From: Mycobacterium pseudokansasii
Lineage (GTDB): Bacteria > Actinomycetota > Actinomycetes > Mycobacteriales > Mycobacteriaceae
Length of the DNA: 64,000 nucleotides
NCBI RefSeq assembly: GCF_900566075.1
Contig: NZ_UPHU01000001.1
Coordinates: forward strand, 5,394,325-5,458,324
Reading direction: 5' to 3'
Part shown: positions 26,533 through 34,405 of the stretch, piece after piece
Layout: the number at the start of each line of letters is the position of its first letter
Position numbering within the stretch: the stretch's first letter is position 1
Made by a program: the position numbers and the translations under genes
The notes under the pieces: model-generated
The model's input: the letters and a program-made list of their open reading frames with translations, nothing else
Databases searched by the model: none
What the model was told of the DNA's origin: nothing

Positions 26533-27057
26533 TCACCCCTGGTACTGATGGCATAACGACCACACGCGGTCGTCCGCCGCGTTCGCCGCGTCAGGCGTCC
26601 AACTGTTCGGGAGCTGTATCGCACCCTGTGCTGACTCACGGCTAACCATGGCCGCACGGTCGCGATACAACCGCAATGAGTCACCTATTGCCGTCCGTAT
26701 AGCATGGTCTGCAAATCCGTTGTCGCGCAAAGCATCAGCTATATAGTTTGCTGCCGGACCAATGTCGGCGGCGGTTTTGGGCGGCGACGGCAGCATCGCA
26801 TAGCCCGCTGCAAACCGCGTACACAAGTCGATCGTTTGGGTGCGGATCTGCTCGGGCGAGGGTGACGGAGGCGCGGCAGTGCTCGATTCAGCAGCGCGAC
26901 CACCGGGCGCAGAACTGATGTGTGCTCCGACGATCACGCCAGCGATGCCGGCACCGAAGACGCTGACCACGACTGCCGCAATCAACCCAGCGCGCCGCAC
27001 ACCAGACGGTCGGCGAACATTCGGGGGATACGTCGGCGGCTGCCACGGTGTGGACAT
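26533..27057 (-). CDS. membrane-anchored protein of the ESX-linked operon
   Basis: 174 residues from ATG 27057: a Pro-rich cytoplasmic start (STPWQPPTYPPNVRRPSG), one transmembrane helix (AGLIAAVVVSVFGAGIAGVI, about 24-45), then an extracytoplasmic domain beginning HISSAPGGRAAESSTAAPPS and holding LCTRFAAGYAML and a closing VWSLCHQYQG. Two Cys might form a disulfide. This topology is common for proteins encoded next to ESX substrates. The start lies one base after the stop of the small upstream gene. No precise function. Confidence 0.65.
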   Translation of the reverse strand: MSTPWQPPTYPPNVRRPSGVRRAGLIAAVVVSVFGAGIAGVIVGAHISSAPGGRAAESSTAAPPSPSPEQIRTQTIDLCTRFAAGYAMLPSPPKTAADIGPAANYIADALRDNGFADHAIRTAIGDSLRLYRDRAAMVSRESAQGAIQLPNSWTPDAANAADDRVWSLCHQYQG

Positions 27058-27058
27058 A

Positions 27059-27349
27059 TCACGTCGCCTGACTCGCGGCGATCCCGGCGGCACCGGCATC
27101 GTCGGCGTTGGTCAAGATGACCGAGGTTGCGGTTGTCGCCGCGTGTAATGCCGTAGCCATGGACTCCCGGTGCTCCCCCATCGCATGGTGCTCGACGGGC
27201 CAGTCGGCCATGCCCGCGAGGACGGCCGCAGTCGCCGCGTCGTCGGCCGCCAGCGGCGGCGCGAACGCCACTGCGGACGGGACAGATGCCCGCCACGCGT
27301 TCATAGTCGCCGCCACGTCGTCGACCTCCTCGTGGATCGCGTCCGTCAT
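27059..27349 (-). CDS. small EspC/WXG100-like protein, first gene of the operon
   Basis: A 96-residue acidic Ala-rich helical protein: MTDAIHEEVDDVAATMNAWR, then ADWPVEHHAMGEHRESMATA and a C-terminal Ala/Ser/Thr-rich helix. Size, composition and position ahead of a membrane protein and a large DUF5631-like protein suit a small ESX substrate, though no WXG or YxxxD/E motif is evident. GGGAGGG precedes the ATG. The operon promoter should lie in the AT-rich 27350-27440 gap. Confidence 0.55.
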   Translation of the reverse strand: MTDAIHEEVDDVAATMNAWRASVPSAVAFAPPLAADDAATAAVLAGMADWPVEHHAMGEHRESMATALHAATTATSVILTNADDAGAAGIAASQAT

Positions 27350-27440
27350 CGCTGCCCTCCCTGCTTTATCGAATGTTCACTAGTTGCGTTGTGTTGCTCT
27401 TTTTGTTCAGTTCTCCGGTGGCGCAACCGTTTTGGATACC

Positions 27441-28016
27441 TTACCGCTGAACAGCGACAGATTCGGCAGCCTTGAGTTGCCGGTAGGCCGTCGAGCGTCC
27501 GACGCCGAGCAGCTGCGCGATTTCCCACACCGGCATGCCTTGTGCTTGTAGCTCCCGGGCATGCGTCAACCGGGATCCCGACAGCGCTTGCGGGCGACCC
27601 CCGACCCGGCCGCGGGCCCGGGCTGCAGCGAGGCCGGCCATGGTTCGCTCATGCATAAGGGCCCGCTCGAATTCGGCGAGCGCGCCGAAGACATGCAACA
27701 CCAACCGCCCTGCAGCACTGGTGGTGTCGATCTGCTCGCCCAGAGAGCGCAACCCAATACCGCGACTCGTCAGGTCCTCGACCAAGGCCAGCAGCTCCGG
27801 TAACGACCGGCCGAGCCGATCGAGCCGCGACACCACCACGGTGTCGCCTTTCGCCGCGGTGGTCACCAGTTCGGCCAACGCTGGCCGATCCGACCGCAAG
27901 CCGGAAGCCACATCCGTCCAGACCTGCTCGACGCCGGCCGCGTGCAGCGCGTCAAGCTGCCCTTGCGCGCTCTGCTCGGTGGTCGACACCCGCGCATACC
28001 CCAACAGCTCGCCCAT
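27441..28016 (-). CDS. small serine recombinase (resolvase/invertase)
   Basis: A 191-residue resolvase. LLGYARVSTTEQSAQGQLDA carries the catalytic Ser near residue 10. VVSRLDRLGRSLPELLALVE holds the catalytic Arg pair and helix, GRLVLHVFGALAEFERALMH leads into helix E, and the C-terminal HTH is MPVWEIAQLLGVGRSTAYRQ. ATG 28016 was chosen because it gives the standard N-terminus. Likely roles are multimer resolution of the plasmid or resolution of a lost transposon. Confidence 0.85.
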   Translation of the reverse strand: MGELLGYARVSTTEQSAQGQLDALHAAGVEQVWTDVASGLRSDRPALAELVTTAAKGDTVVVSRLDRLGRSLPELLALVEDLTSRGIGLRSLGEQIDTTSAAGRLVLHVFGALAEFERALMHERTMAGLAAARARGRVGGRPQALSGSRLTHARELQAQGMPVWEIAQLLGVGRSTAYRQLKAAESVAVQR

Positions 28017-28135
28017 GTCCCACAGCATCCACCAACCCACCGACAAATCGGGACGCGATTTCGGGACGCCAATCGTGCAGCTCGGCATTCCTCGCCCAGA
28101 CATCGCAGCGGTGTTCTCGAAATCGATCGTTATCG

Positions 28136-28156
28136 GGACACTGACTACTTGTGTCC
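28136..28156. promoter_or_regulatory. possible resolvase binding site upstream of the resolvase gene
   Basis: Perfect inverted repeat GGACAC-N9-GTGTCC, 120 bp upstream of the resolvase start where a res site or promoter operator would be expected. Confidence 0.3.
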
Positions 28157-28160
28157 GCGG

Positions 28161-28260
28161 GACCGCTGACTCTTAATCAGCGGGTCCGCCGCGCGAAACG
28201 CTGACAGTGCCGCGGAGGCCTATGGCTCTGGGCTGTTAACCCTTCGGACGCATGGGCCAG
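28161..28260 (+). other. two tRNA-like anticodon arms (Lys-CUU-like, Asn-GUU-like)
   Basis: GCTGA-CTCTTAA-TCAGC (28165-28181) is a perfect 5-bp stem and 7-nt loop with the sequence of a tRNA-Lys(CUU) anticodon arm, followed by GGGTCC. Fifty bases on, GGG-CTGTTAA-CCC (28230-28242) resembles a tRNA-Asn(GUU) loop. D-arms and T-loops (GTTCGA) are missing, so neither is an intact tRNA. They may be decayed tRNA genes or an old attachment site. The rest of the 28017-28395 gap shows no gene. Confidence 0.3.
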
Positions 28261-28395
28261 CGGGCGGCATGCGAAAACCATTGCGACACAACGCCGATGC
28301 TGGCCCAACACCACCACAAGCGAGAGCGGTTCGCGGACTTCCCGTGGTGCGCAGTTGAAATGGCTCGCACCAAGGGATCGCCCGCTGCACCGAGG

Positions 28396-28857
28396 TCAGC
28401 CGCGCTCGGTCGTGGTGGTGTTCGGGTGGCGGGCGGCCGTGGAGCCCTTGACGTAGCGGCCGGTCACGGCACTGCGATGGTGAGTTCCGTTGCTGGTGTT
28501 GCGGCCGCTGCCGCTTTCGGTGACCGTCGTGCGCGGGTTGCGCGCGGCGGTCGAGCCCTTGACGTAGCGGCCGGTCACGGCACTGCGGTGGTGGCCTTTG
28601 GCCATGATGTTCTCCTTTTGTTGATCGACAGGTTCGGTTGAGCCGGACACCGGTCTCCTAAATGCAGCGAGAGGGCGCACCCCTGAATCGATGGCGGTTA
28701 GTGCGGAAGTTCGTTTTGCCCGCGCCGCGGCGCGCTCTGCTGCGGCCCGCACGACTGCCTCGGCCCTTTTTGTCGGCACGCTTCGACGCGCGGCCTTGGC
28801 CGAGCGGGTGCCCAACGACGACCGTTCGATGAGTCGATTGATGGACCTGTCGTTCAC
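28396..28857 (-). CDS. basic protein with duplicated HHRSAVTGRYV module
   Basis: 153 residues. The N-terminal half is a basic helical stretch (RSVPTKRAEAVVRAAAERAA). The C-terminal half holds HHRSAVTGRYVKGSTAAR twice (separated by about 36 residues), each followed by a Thr-rich TT.TE tail. The GTG start overlaps the stop of the sigma-like gene after AAAGGAGG. An internal ATG at 28605 with its own AAAGGAGAA would give a 69-residue product of the double module alone, the form common in mycobacteriophages and mobile elements. Function unknown; the basic repeats suggest nucleic-acid binding. Confidence 0.6.
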   Translation of the reverse strand: MNDRSINRLIERSSLGTRSAKAARRSVPTKRAEAVVRAAAERAAARAKRTSALTAIDSGVRPLAAFRRPVSGSTEPVDQQKENIMAKGHHRSAVTGRYVKGSTAARNPRTTVTESGSGRNTSNGTHHRSAVTGRYVKGSTAARHPNTTTTERG

Positions 28858-29711
28858 CCGGACCTCCTTTGACGGCGCTGGGCGCGCTGGTAATCGAGCA
28901 TGTTGCCGATTTGGCGGGCATCGCTCATACCGAGCCGCTCGGCGATTTCTTCGTACGAGTAGCCGCCGATGTGCTTGAGTACGAGCGCTTGGCGGGCCCG
29001 CTCCGTGCTGACCTGGGCCAGGGCGTCGGCCACGTCTTGGCGGGCCACCACTTCGGCCTCGATTCCCCTAATCGGGTCGAACCACTCCTCGGGCATCTCG
29101 CCATCGGGGATCTCGCGGTGCTCTTGACGAGCGGTCTCGGCGCGCAGCGCCTTGGTGTAGACGTTGGCGAATCGATAGAGGCACTGGCCGATGAAGAAGG
29201 TACCCAAGCTCGCACCCCGGCTGGCCTCCCAGCGGCCGGCGCGCAAGACGCGTTCCCGGAAATAGTCCAAGGCCACCACGACGGTGTCGGTGGCGAGGTC
29301 GTCGCATAGTTCAGCGTCAGGCCACCCGTCGCGCCGGCCAAGGCCAAAGCCGGTCAGCTTTTTCACCCTTCCGTAAATCACGCAGCGGCGGATCCAGCTC
29401 GATATCACGCCCATCCCGTAGCGGGCCATCTCGCGGGCGAACCGGTCCCATGGGCGGCCGGCAAAGCCGTGCAATTGCAGTTCAAGCAGGAGTTCTTCGT
29501 CGCCTACGAGGCGCAGTAGGTTTTCCTGCTCGGCCGTGAGTTCCTTATCCCCTAGCCACTCGTCGATCAGCTGGTCGTTGTCGCCGTCGTAGCCGAGATA
29601 GTCCCCGTCGTTATCGGGTTCTCCCGGTTCATCAGGTTCTACGCCCTGGTCGTCGGGTTGTACATGCGCAGGATCCACGCGGGAGCCGGGGGTCCGGTCC
29701 GGTCGATCCAT
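28854..29711 (-). CDS. sigma-70-like factor of the plasmid
   Basis: 285 residues. An acidic N-terminal extension (PDDQGVEPDEPGEPDNDGDY) precedes a region-2-like helical part (DYFRERVLRAGRWEASRGAS, LGTFFIGQCLYRFANVYTKA) and a C-terminal region-4 HTH, VLKHIGGYSYEEIAERLGMS. It resembles ECF-like sigma factors carried by mycobacterial phages and plasmids. It may direct transcription of plasmid genes. The stop overlaps the next start (GTGA), forming a two-gene unit. Confidence 0.65.
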   Translation of the reverse strand: MDRPDRTPGSRVDPAHVQPDDQGVEPDEPGEPDNDGDYLGYDGDNDQLIDEWLGDKELTAEQENLLRLVGDEELLLELQLHGFAGRPWDRFAREMARYGMGVISSWIRRCVIYGRVKKLTGFGLGRRDGWPDAELCDDLATDTVVVALDYFRERVLRAGRWEASRGASLGTFFIGQCLYRFANVYTKALRAETARQEHREIPDGEMPEEWFDPIRGIEAEVVARQDVADALAQVSTERARQALVLKHIGGYSYEEIAERLGMSDARQIGNMLDYQRAQRRQRRSG

Positions 29712-29943
29712 GGGCTACATCTCCGGTGAGGCGAGCAAGAGACGGCCGAACGCTTTCGGTTGTCGCTTCCTCTTAAATCGCGGCGCGGCCCTGACCCCTG
29801 AAAATTCCCGAAAGAATTTTTCGACGGCCCTTCCAGCCGGTCTCACTGCCCCGGGCCGTCGGCGAACACCTTCTGGTTCGAGCAGCTGCCACGCCCATCA
29901 TCCAGCAGGAATGTATCGCGCGGCCGCGATGGCGCGCCGGCTA
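29712..29943. other. gene-free interval upstream of the sigma-like gene
   Basis: No gene seen. The interval should carry the promoter of the - strand sigma-like gene. A short AT-rich patch (GAAAGAATTTTTCG) lies near 29810. Confidence 0.4.
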
Positions 29944-31049
29944 TCACCAGCCGCCCAGCCACCCTCGATCGGCCGCAGCCTGGCGCAGGTGCTGGACTTC
30001 GCGGTAGAGCGCGCCCTGGTCCCGGGCCTTGGCGGCGGCCAGGATTGCCTGGCTGAGTTCCACATCCAGTGCCGTATCTCGCCAAATCGCGGCAGCACCA
30101 GCACAGTTGGACCGTACCGCGGAGCGCAGGCGATCGCGCACCCGCAGGCTGGGGCCGTCACCGAGCGCGAGGTCGGTGAACCACAGCTCGTTGCGGACCT
30201 CCAGCATTTTTTCTTCTTCGACTGCGCCGATGAACTGGCGGCCCATATCGATCACCATGAAGCCCATCTGCTTGGCCATGTAGAACGTGGTGACGTGCGC
30301 CTTGCGGCACACCAGGATCGGGACAACGGCGGCATCGGGGCGGGCCTGTTGCACCAAGACGCCTTTGGCCAACAAATTGGTAGGGCTCGGTTGCCGAAGG
30401 ATAAATCCACTGCCGAATATTTTTCACCTCGAACAGCAGCGTCACGGGGTCTCCGGGAACACCGTCATTGCCGATCGGCACGGTGACTCCCGCGCTGTCC
30501 AGCGGCCCCGGCAACCTCAGCCCAAGCAACCGCACCACCGCGCTAGCTCCCGGATCGGTCGGCAGCACCGCCCCGGACTCCAAGATGCCCGCGCGCACCG
30601 CCGCCTCCCCCGCCGGCCCGATCAAACCTTTGGGGTGTCGCTTGGTTCCCGACGCCCAACCCAGATACCGGCCGTAAAGCAGTCGCTTGCGTGCGGCAGC
30701 CCTGGTCGATGCGGTCGGCGCGGCCAGCGCGGTCGGTCGGCTGCAGCGTCTCGATCTGCGCGCCGCCGCGGGTCGGGCCGGTGACCCATTCCATCTCTCC
30801 GCTCTCTACCAGGCCGCGCAGCGTGTTGGAGACGTGATGTGGGTTGATGTTCTGCCCGGAGCCGGGCCAGTACCCCTCGGCGATACGGCTCTCCAGCTCG
30901 CGGCGCACGGCCGCGTGCTGTTCGGCGATGATCTCCCGATGATGCGCTTCGGCAGCGCGAGCATCGTATTCCGCCGCCGAGACCACTCTGGAAGTATCCG
31001 CGCTGTCGGCGGGAGTGGAACGGGATGAAAAGGTCTCATACCCATTCAG
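29944..31049 (-). pseudogene. nuclease-like protein gene broken by two frameshifts
   Basis: Three overlapping - strand frames read as one protein. The first (to about 30720) has a winged-helix-like part (HHVSNTLRGLVESGEMEWVT). The second gives TRAAARKRLLYGRYLGWASG and LLFEVKNIRQWIYPSATEPY. The third, from about 30375, gives LAKGVLVQQARPDAAVVPIL and RKAHVTTFYMAKQMGFMVID. FEVKN followed by PILVCRK recalls PD-(D/E)xK nucleases. The second shift lies at AATTTGTTGG near 30380; the first near 30710. Sequencing error could mimic this. Confidence 0.5.
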
Positions 31050-31167
31050 AGGCTCAGACGGTCGCTTCCAACAGGTTTCGGGCTTGCCGCGTTCCGTTTC
31101 ACCGCACCTGAGACGCCGTATATAGAAGTTATTGGGTCGGCTGATGCGGGGCCTCGGAAAAGCGCTT

Positions 31168-31245
31168 ACCTGCATGTATGTAAGTACACATACTGTCATG
31201 GTTACTTACATACTAACTTACATGTAATGATGCATGTAGACATGC
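31168..31245. promoter_or_regulatory. putative partition site (parS-like) and parA operator
   Basis: An AT-rich 80-bp block just ahead of parA packed with related repeats. GTATGT-N6-ACATAC (31176-31193) and GCATGT-AG-ACATGC (31232-31245) are perfect inverted repeats. ACTTACAT occurs directly at 31204 and 31216, and TTACATGTAA (31218-31227) is palindromic. This is the usual place for a plasmid centromere bound by a small RHH ParB. Confidence 0.55.
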
Positions 31246-31273
31246 TTGCTTGTAAGGCGGTAGGCTCTCCGTC

Positions 31274-32080
31274 ATGGACATTTCCGCAGATGAGCGGTGT
31301 GAAATCGTGGCAGTGGCGCTGCAAAAGGGCGGCGTGGGCAAAACCACCACGACGATCAACCTCGCCGCGAACCTTGCCGCGATAGGTCTTCGAGTCCTGG
31401 TGATCGACATGGATCAGCAAGCCCACAGCACCAAAGGACTCGGCATCGAGCTCGGCGCCGACGATGCGTCTATGTACGAGGTGTTGCATCCGGACAGGGC
31501 CATGCGCGTGCCGCTGGCGAAAGTCATCCGGCCGAGCCAGTTCGGGATTGATGTCGCGCCCGGCCACCTCGCGCTCAAGGAACTCGAGCGCACCGGCCTC
31601 GGATCAGGGGGCCAACTGCGCCTAGCCCGGCAACTCGACGACATTGAGGGCTACGACTTCGTTCTCATGGACTGCCCGCCGGCACTGGGCGAGTTAACGA
31701 CGGCGGCGCTCGCCGCCGCCGACTACGTATTGGCGGTCCTCAAGGCCGGGCCCGATGAAGTCGACGGCCTGGTCGAACTGGGCAACTCGATCCTCGACGT
31801 ACAGGAGACACTCAATCCAGACGTGCAAATCCGATATGTGCTGCTAGCCGATTTCGACGGCAATCCCAAGGCCAGCAAGGACGTGCGCAAGCAACTGCGC
31901 GCCGACTGGGGCGAGTGGGACGCCGGCGGGGCATACCTGGGCGAAATTCCCCACACCGTGCGAGTCGTGGAGGCCAAGGGCAAGCGCGTGCCCGTTCACG
32001 TGCACGCCCCGACCAGTACGGCCGCCGTGGCATACCGAGAGGTCGCCGAACGCATCGCGGCCAGGCGGCAAGCAGCATGA
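31274..32080 (+). CDS. ParA-family partition ATPase
   Basis: 268 residues. The deviant Walker A LQKGGVGKTTTTINLAANLA begins about residue 15. VLVIDMDQQAHSTKGLG follows as the A' motif, FVLMDCPPALGELTTAAL as Walker B, and the C-terminal part includes VLLADFDGNPKASKDVRKQL. It lacks an N-terminal HTH, as in the small ParA (type Ib) class. It partners the small downstream protein, whose ATG overlaps its stop (ATGA). Role: plasmid segregation. Confidence 0.9.
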   Translation: MDISADERCEIVAVALQKGGVGKTTTTINLAANLAAIGLRVLVIDMDQQAHSTKGLGIELGADDASMYEVLHPDRAMRVPLAKVIRPSQFGIDVAPGHLALKELERTGLGSGGQLRLARQLDDIEGYDFVLMDCPPALGELTTAALAAADYVLAVLKAGPDEVDGLVELGNSILDVQETLNPDVQIRYVLLADFDGNPKASKDVRKQLRADWGEWDAGGAYLGEIPHTVRVVEAKGKRVPVHVHAPTSTAAVAYREVAERIAARRQAA

Positions 32081-32475
32081 ACGCAGCGAAGCCCAGCGGT
32101 CTAGAGATCGGCTCGACCAGACCCTTGTCTCGCGCGGAGCGCCGCGCCGAGGCCGCACGAGTCAAAGCCGACGAAGCTCCCCCCGAACCGGCACCAGTCA
32201 GCCCACCGCTTCAGGATGATGACGTTCCGCCGGCGCCGATGGTAACCCCCGACCAGGGAAACGAAGCCCCCGAGCCGCCGGTGCGGTTGAAAGCCCGACA
32301 GCGCAAGGCGAAAAACCCGTTCGCTACGCAACTACACTCAGGGACGCTGGCCCGGCTCGAATGGATCAAGGCCCGCGGATACGCCATCACCGACACCGTC
32401 GACGAAGCCATCAACACCTACCTCGACAAGGCGGGTATCCCCAGACCAGACCACAACGACCGCATGCCCAGTTGA
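32077..32475 (+). CDS. small ParB-like centromere-binding protein
   Basis: 132 residues. The N-terminus is charged and Pro-rich, probably disordered (PLSRAERRAEAARVKADEAP). The C-terminal domain KNPFATQLHSGTLARLEWIK and YAITDTVDEAINTYLDKAG has the strand-helix-helix pattern of ribbon-helix-helix proteins. Four-base overlap with parA. Size and order match the small ParB partners of type Ib ParA proteins. It probably binds the repeats at 31168-31245. Confidence 0.7.
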   Translation: MNAAKPSGLEIGSTRPLSRAERRAEAARVKADEAPPEPAPVSPPLQDDDVPPAPMVTPDQGNEAPEPPVRLKARQRKAKNPFATQLHSGTLARLEWIKARGYAITDTVDEAINTYLDKAGIPRPDHNDRMPS

Positions 32476-32661
32476 GTCTCAAGGTGGCATGGCCTTCCTC
32501 GCCGCCAATTGTGGCGAACGTGGTGGTGCTGGCTGGTCAAGGCCACGCCGCTACGCGGTCGACCACGGTCGAGCCTTGACAACCAACACCACCACGCACA
32601 AGAGCGGCCACTACGAGGAAGGGAATGCCGCGAAGGCAAAATGTCGGGAGGGAGTCATACC

Positions 32662-32865
32662 GTGGGAATCATGAACGCGAACACGACGCCGGCCGCCAAG
32701 CCGCCGCAACCGGGTTCCGCCGAGCACTGGGCAGCATGGCTGGACAGATACGGTGACGACTACGCGACCGATGACGAACGCCGCGCCGCCTACCAGGACT
32801 TTAAGACCAACCTCGCCACCCTGCAGACCGCCTTTAGGTCGCAACCCGCCTCCGACGAGTCATAA
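32662..32865 (+). CDS. small hypothetical protein downstream of the par genes
   Basis: 67 residues: ANTTPAAKPPQPGSAEHWAA, then WLDRYGDDYATDDERRAAYQ and a short helix. Acidic, soluble, no recognised family. The GTG at 32662 follows GGGAGGG with nine bases spacing; an ATG at 32671 is an alternative. It probably belongs to the plasmid backbone, since it sits 190 bp after parB on the same strand. Confidence 0.5.
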   Translation: MGIMNANTTPAAKPPQPGSAEHWAAWLDRYGDDYATDDERRAAYQDFKTNLATLQTAFRSQPASDES

Positions 32866-33042
32866 AACCCTTCTCAATTCGAGTTGTACCGGGGCGGTTG
32901 CACCCCCCTTGTCGCTAGCGTCCCTGGCCATGCGACTAGGCGTGTACACCGAAGCGCACCATTTCCGCGGCTCCGGCCGGGCCACCGGCATGACCTATGC
33001 AGGCCGCAGAGCGGCGAAGCTCTTGGGTCCCCGGAGCATGCC

Positions 33043-33576
33043 GTGACCGCTCGCCATATCTACGTCGACGAGACCAAACACCGCAACTACCTGATGGTCG
33101 CGGCGGTCGTGCTGGGAGAGGATCTGACGTCGGCTCGCGCTGTCGTTCAGGACCTTCTCAAGCCGGGCCAGCAACACCTCCACATGAAAGACGAGGCGGA
33201 CGGTCGGAAAGAGACCATCGCCAAGGTGCTCGCCGCCGCAGACCTTCACGCGACGGTCTATGACGCAGGTCGACGACACCGCACTCAAGTGCTTGCCCGG
33301 GCCGCATGTTTGTCTGCACTGGTCGAGGACTTGGCCACCAGCGACGTCGAAACCCTGATCGTCCTAGACCAGGACGAGACCCTAGTCCAATCCGATCGCC
33401 GGCTGCTCTACCGTGCTGTGCGTGCTGCCGGCCGCGAGGCCACCTTGCGCTACGAGCACCGGCGCGCGGCCACGGAACGCCTACTCGGTATTCCAGATGC
33501 CTTCGCCTGGTGTTGGGCCAAGGGCGGGCACTGGCGATCCCACATCCGATCCGTCATAACGGTGCAGACGGTCTAA
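33043..33576 (+). CDS. DUF3800-like hypothetical protein
   Basis: 177 residues beginning VTARHIYVDETKHRNYLMVA, with a central HLHMKDEADGRKETIAKVLA, then DVETLIVLDQDETLVQSDRR and a C-terminal RLLGIPDAFAWCWAKGGHWR. An N-terminal YVDE(T/S) followed by a hydrophobic strand and a later acidic pair is the layout of DUF3800-like RNase H-fold proteins. Key acidic residues appear present. The assignment is tentative. GTG start at 33043. Confidence 0.55.
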   Translation: MTARHIYVDETKHRNYLMVAAVVLGEDLTSARAVVQDLLKPGQQHLHMKDEADGRKETIAKVLAAADLHATVYDAGRRHRTQVLARAACLSALVEDLATSDVETLIVLDQDETLVQSDRRLLYRAVRAAGREATLRYEHRRAATERLLGIPDAFAWCWAKGGHWRSHIRSVITVQTV

Positions 33577-33690
33577 ACCAGGTCTAAACCCACGCAGATA
33601 TGCGCGAAGCCCGAGCGCCGCGGTCGTCCGGCCGGGTCTCGGGCTCACTTTCTGCAGCTAGTGCCGCAGACATGTCCATGATAGCTCACA

Positions 33691-33713
33691 CCGCCTTATC
33701 GGGGCGGCTTTTT
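33691..33713 (+). terminator. rho-independent-like terminator
   Basis: CCGCC-loop-GGCGG (33691-33706) followed by CTTTTT. It lies 115 bp after the + strand DUF3800-like gene and abuts the end of the convergent - strand gene. Confidence 0.6.
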
Positions 33714-34026
33714 ACGCTCGGCATATTTCGCCGACCGGCACGTCGGGTAGCACGTCACACAGCACCATCACCAGCGCCGCTGTGCGGGCTTCTCGAACCA
33801 GTTCGCTTTGCGTTTGCGAGTCGGGTAGTCGCCAGTGCTCGCGGCCCCAGTCGGTAACCGCCCGATCGGCCCACTCGTCGGCCAGTTCAGCCACTTGCAG
33901 CGCAACCTGCTCGGCCACCTCGTCGACGAATTCCTGGCGCTCCGCGGCATCCCAGCCCGCCGGCAACCGCAAATGCCGCCCTAACATCTCGGTGACCCGC
34001 CGTATCGGGATCAAATCCTCGTCCAT
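33712..34026 (-). CDS. small hypothetical plasmid protein
   Basis: 104 residues from ATG 34026; a TTG at 34050 is possible. Sequence MDEDLIPIRRVTEMLGRHLR, then EFVDEVAEQVALQVAELADE and VLCDVLPDVPVGEIC. Acidic, helical, no known domain. Found downstream of an HTH gene on the same strand, separated by a hairpin. Confidence 0.5.
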   Translation of the reverse strand: MDEDLIPIRRVTEMLGRHLRLPAGWDAAERQEFVDEVAEQVALQVAELADEWADRAVTDWGREHWRLPDSQTQSELVREARTAALVMVLCDVLPDVPVGEICRA

Positions 34027-34057
34027 GTCGTCAATCCCGCTCTCCCGCAACGCATAA

Positions 34058-34075
34058 CGGCGGCTTTTGCCGCCG
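34058..34075 (-). terminator. hairpin after the HTH gene
   Basis: CGGCGGC-TTTT-GCCGCCG, a perfect 7-bp stem, seven bases beyond the stop of the - strand HTH gene. Confidence 0.5.
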
Positions 34076-34081
34076 GGCGGC

Positions 34082-34306
34082 CTACCGCTGCTTGCGTTCC
34101 TTGTACCGCAAAAACCCGTCCACGGCCTGCTTGGTCACGCCCAGCTGGGCAGCAATCCACGTCGTACCACGACCGGACTCCACCAGACGCCGTGCCGCCT
34201 GCCGGCGACGCTCGCGCGCATCAGCGCTTTCCTCGTCAAGGCGCGCCAGATCGGCATGCGCACGCACTAGCTCGGCCAGCGCCTCGTCTTCGTCCACACA
34301 GGCCAT
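34082..34306 (-). CDS. small HTH regulator
   Basis: 74 residues. The N-terminal helix is acidic (DEDEALAELVRAHADLARLD), the middle is basic (RERRRQAARRLVESGRG), and the C-terminus is a helix-turn-helix TWIAAQLGVTKQAVDGFLRY. ATG 34306. It is divergent from the gene at 34406, and two identical-plan operators lie between them, so it probably autoregulates and controls that gene. Confidence 0.65.
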   Translation of the reverse strand: MACVDEDEALAELVRAHADLARLDEESADARERRRQAARRLVESGRGTTWIAAQLGVTKQAVDGFLRYKERKQR

Positions 34307-34318
34307 TCCACCACACCA

Positions 34319-34374
34319 GTCAAGACTACCTTGACTACTCCACCCGGCGTACCTAGAGTCAAGGCTGTCTTGAC
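34319..34374. promoter_or_regulatory. twin operator in a divergent promoter
   Basis: Two copies of the inverted repeat GTCAAG-N5-CTTGAC, at 34319-34335 and 34358-34374, 39 bp apart centre to centre. They lie between the HTH gene (start 34306) and the + strand gene (start 34406). Confidence 0.7.
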
Positions 34375-34405
34375 TAGTGTTCGCAGTCGTCCGGAGGGTG
34401 CCGCT

